Assembly (NCBI GenBank): GCA_907165135.1
Contig: OU015568.1
Location: forward strand, 1,682,501 to 1,746,500
Length of the DNA: 64,000 nt
Source of the DNA: Oikopleura dioica
Taxonomy: Eukaryota; Chordata; Appendicularia; Copelata; Oikopleuridae
Reading direction: 5' to 3'
The translations under genes and the position numbers were made by a program. Every line of letters starts with the position of its first letter. Positions within the stretch are counted from its first letter, which is position 1. The notes beneath the pieces were generated by a model. That model worked only from the letters and a program-made list of their open reading frames with translations. It was not told where the DNA came from and did not search any database. Below are positions 54,840-64,000 of the stretch, one piece after another.

Positions 54840-57454
54840 TTACAAAGCAGTTGATTCCATCTCATGTTGTAAAATATTTTTAGGCTTGAACTTGTCAATG
54901 CAGAATTCACAGCTTTTCCGTTGGCAAGGGCCTCCACGATAGAATTTTTTCCTGAAACAATTTACCATGTATTTTTCAAAAAATAATTACCTAAAGCTTT
55001 TGGCAAGCATTCTCAAATGGGTTTGCTCGTTGACTGTGTCCCAGTTCTCTTGCTTGTTCGGATTCAGCAACGCTTTCGTGCTTCTTTTTCCTATCGTATC
55101 AATACCTTCCTGTCTCAACCAATCCACGTCGAATTGTCCTTATAAATCCTTATTATCCCCCTTCGGTTGCTTCATTTTACCTTCTGTATCCCAACCATGA
55201 CCATATGCGGCATTCGGATAAGCTGGCTCGCCATGTTTTGCTATGTCGATTCCTCTTACTTCTGTATCTTTTCCTGGTTTAGCGAAATCCAGCAAAAACT
55301 GTGCTTTTATTTCGTTACCAGGACCATATCGACCCTCAATATGTCACAGTACCAGCAGAGCCAGAAAATGATGCTTGAAAGAACAAGTGTCCACATCAAT
55401 ATCGCCACGATTCCGATAACTTGCCATAAAAGTTGCTAGAATTCAGAAAATTCAAAATCATAGATTTGCTTTTTTTGGCACGTCTTACGTTCAACGGCGT
55501 ATACAGGCAGTCTCCAAGTTTGTATCCATGATGCAACGGTCTTCTCCCTGTAGTGACATTCCCCTGAAACCCCAATTGATAAACACAAGTCGAGTTCGCC
55601 TCGCCGACGCAGTCATAATCGCACCCTTTCCAATGAATAAACGAGTACTCCTCCTCCTTGTTCGCAAAAAGCGGCGCCATAAGCACTCCAGTAACTCCGC
55701 CTGTCAAATGAACAGGAATTGAGCCCACTGGATCATCAATCTGCCTAATCGGAATTTAAGCTGCGTAAAGCCTACTTATGCGCCAACCTAATATGAAGCC
55801 AATGTTCTGTCACCGCAAATCCGAAGCCGGCGACAATTCCAATAATGGCAGCGCCAAATGGCTCCAAAACATTGCAGCCTGCGCACATTGCTACCATCCC
55901 GGCCAAAGTGGCATCAACAAGGACTCAACTTTGGTCAAAATTTTGACTCAAAATGACAATTCAGTCCAAAACTATGAGGGTTTCGACTAGACCAAATCCT
56001 AAAAATGACCAAAACTGCTTCGGCTTGACTTTTCTTGACCTTGGAAGCTTCATGATTTTGTATTTCCAAAGATACTCCACTTTTGGTGTGATGAAAACGA
56101 TGCACATGCATGTGATTCCACTCATGCTCCCTCCAATCGTCAAGTTTGTCACTCCAAGAGCAACATTATCGCCATGCCCGAGAACCATCGCTAGGAAACC
56201 TATGATCAGAATGAAAGCGCCCATGCAAGTCAGCGGGGTAGAATGTCCGGGAATGTGATATTTTCTTCCATCTTCAAATCGACCTTCTCTTGGTCCCATG
56301 AAAACGCAACCTACAAGAGCTGCGATCCCTCCAACGGCGTGAACATTTCCGCCTCCTGCATAATCGCGATACCAAACTGCCGGTGGAAGTCGTATTATCT
56401 CCGGTGGGTAGAGAAGCCATCCATTCGACCAGCCCCAGTGGACGGCAACTGGCTGTATGAAACCTGTAGCTATGACTCCATAAATGAGATACGACCAAAA
56501 CTCGACTCGCTCGGCAACAGCGCCGGAAATGATTGTCGTTGCAGTAGCAGCAAAGACGAAATTGAAGAAAAACTCACCATCAGAGCTCAAAAATGCACAA
56601 AAAATAAAATTTATAAAATGAATATCGATTCGTTGAAGCCCTTAGTACCATAAAATGAGCCACCATGAATAATTCGCACGGGATATTGTTTGTTTTCAAT
56701 CAATTCAAATTCTTAAATCGCTAACAGAAGATATTCTAGCACCGCCTTACCTGGCTGATAGAGAAAGAAATGGTTAAAGCCGATAAAACTATTGCTGCTA
56801 GCGTAATCATGATCGTTCCTCTTCACCTTCCCATAAGCAAAAGCAAAGCCGCACGCCCAATAAACAATTGCTCCGACAACAACATCGAGGAGATTTTTGA
56901 TCAAAATATTGGTCACATTTTTGGCCCTTACACTTCCGGCTTCGAGAAGGGCAAATCCAGATTGCATGAATAAAACCATACAAGCATTCATTACCAAAAA
57001 GAAGTCGTAGTCTCGGCCCATTTGGGCATCTCTAGAAAAAAATCGATTACTATTGTCGACTCAAAAAAGGGACCAAAATTTTGGTCAGTACTGAAAATGT
57101 AGCGAAAGTCACGAATGTCACGAATATCGCGAATGTCACGATTTTGCTGAAAATGTCACGAAAACAGAGACACATTTTTTGGGTAATGAGTAGGGTTAGG
57201 GTTTACAATTATTTTTCTAGAGGCTTCTACTTTACCCTCTATTCGGATTTTTCAAATATGCAGGTTCCATTTTTCAGCTCTTCTATTCTCTCATTTTTTT
57301 CTGTGAAAAAGATTTTGATTTCTATTTTTACAATAATTTCCACTAAGAAAGGATGAGCGACGTGCTCTATGCAAAAAGCTCTTAGGGCTTTTCCTATGTT
57401 CAATAAAAAAAGTTTATATATGATTAACATTTCATACCTGTTTGCTTCCCGCAT
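54840..57454 (-). CDS. AMT: Ammonium transporter (AMT family)
   Basis: AMT proteins conduct ammonium across membranes. A 17-base first exon (57454-57438) joins exon 57031-56751 in phase after a 406-bp intron. Landmarks are [58 protein letters not shown] (signature around the conserved His), [49 protein letters not shown] (second conserved His in VHLTGG), and the C-terminal [14 protein letters not shown] motif used for trimer gating. The C-terminus is long and basic, with a Cys/Lys patch and stop TAA at 54840. Edges around 56.6 kb and 55.9 kb were not resolved. Rh proteins are excluded by the AMT-type signatures. Confidence 0.9.
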
Positions 57455-57729
57455 TTCTCAAAATGACTGACAAATTTGCATCGCCGGGAAAACAATTGCA
57501 GGAATTCAGTGTAAACGGCTTAGTGGCGAATTTATGTTCACCGCAGACTGGCCAAGATTGTAACGCTTTTATTGAGTACTAAACAACGAAGCTTACAGAA
57601 TTAGAAATAATTTATTAAGAATTTAAAAGTGACATGGAAGAAATGCGCCTTCTCCATTGAATTTTTTCTTCCAAATCTCCAAAAGTGGCTATGTGATTTT
57701 TGATGTACGAAACTGCATCAAGTTGGCCA

Positions 57730-59420
57730 TTATTCTCGCTGAGCAGCTTCTTGAATCTTCAAGGAATAATAACTGTTGTCCTTCAATATGGAAGAGCCTT
57801 TAGTTATTCCCCTCCTTTCAAGATACTGCTTCTCTGATGGTGTTTCTCCTCTAACAGCTCGACTAACCGACTCGAAAGTGATCAAATTTTCTTTTGCATT
57901 TCTCAAATCCTTGAATTCTTGAAGCCGGTGGTAGATGTCTTTGATTTTCAACTCGCAGGCTTTCATCAATTTCTCAGCATTTTCTTCAATCGTTTCTCTT
58001 GGCAATCCAAGTCGCTTGCATTCTTCGTTGATGAGGCCATTTTCAAAGGTAAGTTTCGACAGAGCAAGTCCTGTTCTTCTGCCGATTTCTACTCTAACTC
58101 GCTCGGCAAATGAAGCTGGATCTTCATTATCGAGCGGCTTTTCGACGGGCAGATAGTTGAAAGTCAACTTGAAATTAATGATGAGAAACAGGGTCATTAG
58201 ATTTAGCGAAAATACCTGTATTCTGAACTGAGAGAGGGTGAACAACCAGCACCAGATGAGTGAGGGTCCTTCGAAAGTCCAGACGATCGTATTCCAGCAA
58301 TTAAACGACAAGCAAACTGGCTGGATCGGCACTTGAAGGAGAATCGTTAACAAGCAATTTTTGCAAGAAATTACCTCGAGGGATGAAAGCGCCGATCTTG
58401 AAAGCGAGCAAGCTTTGACTGTTTGAGTTTGTTCCTTCAGGAAAAATTGCGAGCTGAGGATAGGGTTGCTCTATATTCACTCGGCGTTTGATTTCATGGA
58501 CGACGGAAGAGCGAGATTTTCGATCACCCCTTTCGACGTAAATTGGGTTGCACATGTCTTAAGCCAGGTTTTTCAGCATTTTTGGACCAGAGAAGATTAT
58601 TTTTGTCTCTTACATTTAAAAACCTTGCCATGAGCGCTCCAACAATCGGCATATTATGAATATCCGCCTTTGAAATCGGACTCGGGATCGTTCCGCTAAC
58701 CATTCCATGGTAAGGCAGAAACATACCGTCGATGATCGTACTATGCGGCGCTAGAACTATCATCGGCGCCTCGTCACGTGATGCTGGCTCGCCTTTATGA
58801 TCGATGGAAATGCCGAGGATAAAGATTTGAAATTTGGCCAGCTTTCACACGGGCTCAAGCAGTAATTTGAAAAGAGAATTATTGTAATTATTTCCAATCG
58901 GCGAGTTGTTAAAGAGCCGTTCCGATAGAACGAGTTTGATAAGAAAGAGCTGGTACCATTTCGTATAAACTTGTGATCGTTTTGCGCCTTTTTCTGCTGA
59001 AGCTTTGACGATGTTCGCAAATGCCAGGGATATTGGTAGGGTTATGGAAAGTCCTTTTTTGGTTTAACAAAGCAAATTAGTTTATCAAATCGAAAACAAA
59101 GATCTAAGATCGAGTTTTTGTTATTCTGTTTTGTAAACCTCGCCGATAATCCTCAATGGAATAATCGTAAAGCATCCAAAGAAAAACTTAAGTTACTTTT
59201 AGGCGAAAAAAATTTGAATAATAAAAGAAACCTGGAGTCTTCGATACCACGGCCATCTGATTTCAAAACCAAAGGGATACGGAGCCTTTTCTGTGTCTGA
59301 CGCTGTTTCTAGGGGCTCAACTTTCATGTCTCTGATTCTCAGCTTTCTTTCAGCATTACTCCTCAAAAATAGAATAAAATCGCGAGTAACACCAACTGTT
59401 ACAAAAACAAGCGGGAGCAT
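57730..59420 (-). CDS. LPCAT/AGPAT-like lysophospholipid acyltransferase
   Basis: PlsC-type acyltransferases remodel phospholipids at the ER. Exon 1 (59420-59232) begins MLPLVFVTVGVTRDF and ends with a PYPFGFE...WPWYRRLQ stretch. Downstream motifs are HSTIID (HX4D catalytic motif), the DKNNLLW region, LAIFPEGTNSNSQSLLAFK (FPEGT motif as in LPCAT), and VPIQPVCLSFN. The C-terminal helical part lacks EF-hands. Between KLVLS and LAKFQIF the genomic frame contains a TGA. An intron of about 80 bp starting with GA and ending GAAAG removes it and fits the family alignment. The protein would be about 500 residues. Substrate class (LPCAT or LPEAT) is not certain. Confidence 0.8.
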
Positions 59421-59799
59421 TTCTTAGAAAAAATACATTTTCAAACTAATTCTACTCAGAAACAAACATATTCTTTCCATAAATAGATCTAGAATGCTTG
59501 CATTTGTTAAAAAATCCTTAATCATTTTTTTACCTTATTTATTCATTTTTCTGTAAATAAATATTTTTTCTCTTTTAATCTTATTTCATGCGGATATGCG
59601 TCATCTGATGTTAAAAGTGAACACAATCAAAAAAGAGCAACTAAGAAAAATCACAAGAAAAGCCTCTTTCTTTGTTCCAGAGTCTTTTTTGACCCTTGAA
59701 AGCTCTGAATGTTCCACCAATCACGTGATTTTTGCATTTTGCATGACCTGCTAGAGACAGAAAACGAAAGAAAGTGAGGACAACTTTTGGAATCAGAAT

Positions 59800-59982
59800 T
59801 TATTGAATATAATCTGGAGGCATATTTTGTGTAATATTAACTTGTGTAATTTCGAACGGGTTCGAAGCTTCTTCCTTGCTTTTTTCTTCGAGAATTTTTT
59901 TCTGCCAAAAGACGAGGAAAAGAACACCGCCGGAGAGAAAAATGGAAAGCAGGGAAATTATAACGACTGAAATCACTTTCAT
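59800..59982 (-). CDS. 60-residue single-pass membrane protein
   Basis: A single open frame starts MKVISVVIISLLSIFLSGGV, a membrane segment of about 25 residues, followed by QKKILEEKSKEEAS and a short polar tail with one NIT sequon. Basic residues after the helix predict N-out/C-in, or the helix is a signal peptide. No family recognised, and no intron. It could be a real microprotein or chance; the clean N-terminal helix and charge pattern favour the former. Confidence 0.4.
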   Translation of the reverse strand: MKVISVVIISLLSIFLSGGVLFLVFWQKKILEEKSKEEASNPFEITQVNITQNMPPDYIQ

Positions 59983-60401
59983 TATTTGAAGAAATTTTTT
60001 TGAGCGCGCTTCTTTTATGGTCGCTTATCAAAGAAGTGGTGCTTGAAGTTGATGTTATTATATTGATATGTTATCAAAACGGTTTCGGTTGTGAAGAACC
60101 TTAGCCAGGAGTCTAAATATCAGCCGAAATCCTAGTGCAAAAGCGAACTTTTTATTTTCAAATTTTTTGCGACGCGAAAGCTAAGCGAATTTTTCGCCCA
60201 TGTGCGAGGCGAAATATCATTGAAAATTGTGCAAAAAAACGAAAAAAGGCATATACATTTGTTCCTCTAAAGATATTATTTTTACAATTAATAAAATGAA
60301 AAATGTTTACTTTTTAACCGGATGTAAAGGTGTCTGTTCTTCATCCTCTCCTGATAGATCCAAGAATACATAAAAAATTAAATATCATACTCAAAAAAAA
60401 A

Positions 60402-61661
60402 ATGAAAACCGCAATAGTCGTTGGCGGCAATCGTGGAATCGGACTCGAGTTCGTCAAACTTTTGATCGAAGAGAAAGATGTTCAGAAAGTTGTTGCAACG
60501 GCAAGAAACCAAGAGAAATTTCCGGACCTAGAAAACTCTCGAAAATTGCAAGTAGAAACGCTGGACATTAGTATTGAAGAAAGCGTGATGGGCTTTGGAA
60601 AGAAAATTGGGCCCTGCTCTTTTGATATTTTGGTTTTGAATGCTGGAGTAGCTCCGGAATTGACAGAGAAATCTTTTGAGAGCGTGAAACAGACGATAGA
60701 TGTAAATTATTTTGGAATATCATCGGTTTTAAAGACATTATTCCCTCTTGCTCGCGACGGAGCCCGAATTGTGGTCCTTTCCAGTGTTTATGCACTGCGA
60801 GGAATGCTCAACTTAAATCCAAATATTTCGAAGGGCAATTTTGTCAATGAATACACACAAAAGCTATCATCGTGAGTTTTTACAGATTTCCCGCTGTTAA
60901 TTGTATTGAAGAATTTTTTCTTCGAATCCTTCTTTGGAAGAATTGGACGAAATCGCGAAAAAATTCGTTGAAAGTCAGAAAAATCCTTCTCAAGCTCAAG
61001 CTGATGGCTGGCCAGACCAGAGGTGCAAATTTGTTGAGCTGAGTGAGCTGAGCTGGCTCAGCTCATTGATTTTCTAAAATGATCTGATCTGCTCAGCTCA
61101 GACAATTATCACTCAGCTCAGCTCAATAATTTTCGAATATGATCAGTTCTGCTCAGCATAGCTAAGCTCAACTAACTAAAAAAGGTCTGCTCAGCTCATT
61201 GAGCTACGAAATAGGCCAGCTCAGCTCAGAGAATTTTTAACGAAGGTCAGCTCAGCTCAGCTCAGCAAAATTAAACCAAAATTTGCAACTCTGGGCCAGA
61301 CCCCAACCAGACAGACATGATAGGTAACGACAAGAAAAATATGACATTCTCAATTTCTGAGACCCGATATATTTCTAGGTTATGAGATGTCGAAGCTACT
61401 GGTCAACAATTTCGTACGGCTGTACAGTAAAAAAGCTATTTCTCAGGGGAAAAATGTGTTGATAAATTCCGTTTCCCCGGGATTTTGCGATACTGAAATG
61501 ACTGCTGGAGTTTCTCGTCAAAAGGTCAGACAGTAAAAATTTTTTTTCGCTGAAATTTTTAGCCGAAAACTGCTCGAGATGGAGCTGAAGCAGTCCTTTC
61601 TCTTTGCTTTATCGCGCCAGGGAGGGCTCAGCCAAATGGGAAAATGCTCATTGACGCTTAA
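60402..61661 (+). pseudogene. Carbonyl-reductase-like SDR, disrupted
   Basis: This is a classical short-chain dehydrogenase. It has the NADP(H)-binding GGNRGIGLEFVKLL, DILVLNAGVA (NAG motif), VLSSVYA (catalytic Ser), YEMSKLLVNNFVRL (Y-x3-K) and SVSPGFCDTEM. Exons are 60402-60871, 60911-61323 (interrupted), 61379-61524 and 61563-61661, with GT-AG introns. Two lesions occur in exon 2. The run of seven A at 60957-60963 shifts the frame (six A would keep DEIAKKFVES), and a 276-bp hAT-like MITE sits between GWPD and PNQTDMI. Removing both restores a CBR-like exon that joins in phase to YEMSK. It is therefore a recent pseudogene or a non-functional allele. A base-call error in the A run is possible, but the MITE is clear. 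Confidence 0.8.
61018..61293. mobile_element. hAT-like MITE with AGCTC minisatellite inside an SDR exon
   Basis: The 276-bp element has 15-bp terminal inverted repeats with one mismatch (CAGAGGTGCAAATTT) and a perfect 8-bp target duplication GGCCAGAC (61010-61017 and 61294-61301), the hAT signature. The inside is almost entirely imperfect CAGCT/GAGCT pentamer repeats. It contains no coding frame. Confidence 0.9.
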
Positions 61662-64000
61662 TCTTTTCTTTGTGCAAAAAGAAAATAAACTTGATGAATT
61701 TAACGTATTTAAAAATTAAAAAGAAAATTGAATAAGCAGCGAACCAACAATATTTGAAGCAGCTAAAAAGTGAAAGCTAAATGGAGCAAAGAAGGCTAAC
61801 AAGCGCGTCGCTAGTGTAAAAGCAAAACAGTGTGGCCATTTTTTCGTTAAAATCCATTTGTTATTGAAAGGGGCCCGTTTTGACATCAAACCAGGCGATT
61901 CCGCAGAACAAAATTATAAACTAAATGAGCAGCGTTTTCCATCAAAACATGATTTGAGAGTCAATACTCGCGCAGCGGGAAATCGAAAAAAGAAACGGGA
62001 ACCCATCATTGTAACAATACACATAAACATTGTTGTCGAAAGCCGGACTTTTTACATCGAACTTATAGCTAATTCAATTATTGATCAAGCGCGAAATATT
62101 AGATTAAAGATGACCAAAGTTCATTTTATCTGAATAATTTGATTTCATAACAATTATTTTTGTAGATATCATTAATTATGGCATTAAAATGGTCTTTCAT
62201 CAACCTGATACTGTAAAAATGCAGGAATTATAGATACAGACAAAACGGACAATTCCGGAAGTTTTTTTTTCGGGAAAAAGCGCCAAATCTCCGGAATTGT
62301 CCGAATTCTACTTGAAAATTTTTTTGCTTCCAAGGTGCCTTTTTTAAGGGTGTCAAACAGAAAATGGGCTTTTTCGTGCTGCTCATGGCTTTTTCGACCC
62401 TTCTCTGATTTCTTTACGGAAAATTCTTTGTTATTATTTCGCAAAAGGTGGTGCTTTATAGAAAATAGACCTCTCAGTTGAATTTTTGTCTAAAATTTCC
62501 GGAGTCCCCATTCAATAATTTATTCTTTGAAATCGATGTTTAGCATTTAAAGATTCAAAAAAAGGATCCTATTTTTATCAATTTTCCTAATTTGCTGACT
62601 CTGGGTTCAAAAATCCTGACAAATTTTGCGTTGAAATTTTCAACGAATCAGAAGCCTGGATTCGGGCAACCGGCCAATCAGGAGCCGAGTAGCCGCCCAT
62701 GCAAAAATTGTCGAATTTTTTCAAAATTTGTTGTCGATTCGTGATACCACCCCTTCAAAAGCACTAGAATTTGGAGCCTATTTTGGGTTTTGAATGGGGA
62801 GCTCCTTTTTTCGAATCGGAAGACTCCTCAAAAAGTGCTCAAGGAAGAGTACAAAATAAACGTGAAGTACAAGATATGACTTTGATCATGTTAAGAAAGG
62901 GATATCAACAACTAAAAAACGTCTCAAAAACGATAGGAAGCTTCGCTACTGATAAAAAAATTTTTCCTAGGACGGCTGGACTCACTGGAGATCGAACCCT
63001 AAATACCCGGATAAGCTCAATGAGGATTAAGCTTCAGCGTTGATAACTGTATCTCAATGATTGAAATATTGAAAAATTATAAATAAAACGATAAAGAAAT
63101 CTATTTTGGCCAAATTTGTTTAGAAACATATACTTTTTAAAATTGCGCTTGTTTTATTATTATCAATTTTCGAATAATATATTGAATTGACAGCATTGAA
63201 CAACCTTACTTTTAGAAACAAGAAATCTATTTATCCTCGGTTTCGGCCGCAGAATGAGAGATTCCCACGTCTCTTGATAATTATAATAATTTTATTTTAT
63301 TTTTGATTCGATTGCATGAGTTTCTCGGGTATTTTCATGCTCATGTCAAAATTATCTACTACTGCCAGTAGTCTACTAGTAGTAGAACAACGAAGATTGT
63401 CATGTTCAACGAGGATACTTGCACTGACGTCTTTCAACGAAAAAGAGCTAGCTTAGATTTCAAGAGAATTTGGCTTCTTTTTTTCTGAAAATAATTGAAC
63501 TTCAGTTCAAGCTAAATTGAACTGGCAAAACTCTGAAAATTCTTGCTGAACTCTTCTTTCGCTTGTGGTGAGATCAGTCCATTTTTGTTCCCTCTGTATT
63601 CTTAAAAATATCCAATTTCCCCTGCATTTCAAGAGAACAGCATAATTATTCTCCCGTTTGTTATGGGATCAGTCTGTCTTTCCTCTCTCTCTGTATTCCT
63701 GAACATGTCTAATTGCCCCCTGCATTTCAAATGAACAATATGATATTTTCCTTCCAAACAAGTCATTAAGCGTCAAAATCCTGAGCGCGCGCGATCGCTC
63801 ACAGCGCCACCTATCACGCCAGACCCTTCAACCCCGCGCTCGTTCTTTAGCATTTTGAAATTTGTGAATTCCGAAATCTTCCGATAAATTTTTTTGATCG
63901 AGAACGATACGGATCCGGGCCGCATAATTGAGAAATCGTAAACTTGGATAAAGAAAATACGAATTCCTTAATTCGCCCGATTCATCAAACTAGAAACGTC
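61662..64000. other. Gene-poor right end of the window
   Basis: Open frames at 61858-62133 and 62771-63043 lack splice context and look non-coding. A short inverted repeat CGGACAATTCCGG / CCGGAATTGTCCG occurs near 62247-62310. CTACTAGTAGTAG-type palindromic sequence lies near 63356-63386. A GC-rich patch with CGCGCGATCG near 63785 could be a promoter of a gene beyond the window. Confidence 0.4.
63569..63753 (+). repeat. Two diverged tandem copies of a unit of about 95 bp
   Basis: GATCAGTC...CTCTGTATTC...CCCTGCATTTCAA occurs at about 63571-63634 and again at about 63668-63732 with many substitutions. This indicates an old tandem duplication. No coding potential is seen. Confidence 0.65.

Noticed and set aside
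57187-57203. Second telomere-like stretch (TAGGGTTAGGG)
   Set aside because: Fewer than two full units; too short to distinguish from chance.
62960-63030. tRNA-like T-arm (reverse complement contains GGTTCGATC)
   Set aside because: The stems do not pair and no cloverleaf or A box could be found; chance or a very old tRNA-derived fragment.

Overview
The window looks like nuclear DNA of an appendicularian tunicate, most likely Oikopleura dioica or a close relative (an inference from gene content and gene structure; no species marker was searched). It is AT-rich. About 30 intron-containing genes lie on both strands at high density. Most introns are 35-60 bp, and genes sit head-to-tail, antisense and even nested. 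A clear subset of introns is needed to keep reading frames yet starts with GA or GC instead of GT. Animal-specific genes (connexin, NR5A nuclear receptor, nicotinic receptors, WWC-like protein) exclude other kingdoms. A Thr-rich mucin with repeated 8-cysteine modules resembles larvacean house proteins (oikosins).

Layout. 0-7 kb: end of an unknown gene, SF3B6, a small ORF, a WWC/KIBRA-like gene, CHMP1 (its long intron holds two MITEs), and an unknown minus-strand gene. 7-15 kb: the mucin (minus), a PhoPQ-related/AprA-like secreted protein (minus) with a small secreted-peptide gene nested on the opposite strand of one intron, and a RING protein. 15-25 kb: a small membrane protein, FPGS, a membrane-anchored kelch-like gene flanked by two copies of the last exon of an unknown gene, and a beta-1,4-galactosyltransferase. 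25-28.8 kb: piggyBac-like MITEs, a connexin, and a prohormone-like secreted protein. 29-34 kb: a tandem duplication of a Cys-loop receptor plus a small secreted protein, with the second pair decaying. 34-44 kb: SLC5 transporter, an unknown gene, a GT31 glycosyltransferase, and a nicotinic receptor alpha subunit. 46-53 kb: NR5A (MITE in an intron), a mini-gene, and a FAAH-like amidase. 53-60 kb: a secreted Cys-rich kelch protein, an ammonium transporter, an LPCAT-like acyltransferase, and a small membrane protein. 60-61.7 kb: a carbonyl-reductase-like SDR broken by a frameshift and a hAT-like MITE. The remainder is gene-poor.

Functional links (inference). The mucin and the galactosyltransferase would fit a secretory, heavily glycosylated extracellular product, and both carry the same 44-45 bp upstream module with fixed internal spacing. 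The other genes are housekeeping (splicing, ESCRT, folate, lipid) or neural/developmental genes with no operon-like common pathway. Exon coordinates were derived by hand from splice signals and reading-frame continuity. Where they could not be resolved, the entry says so.
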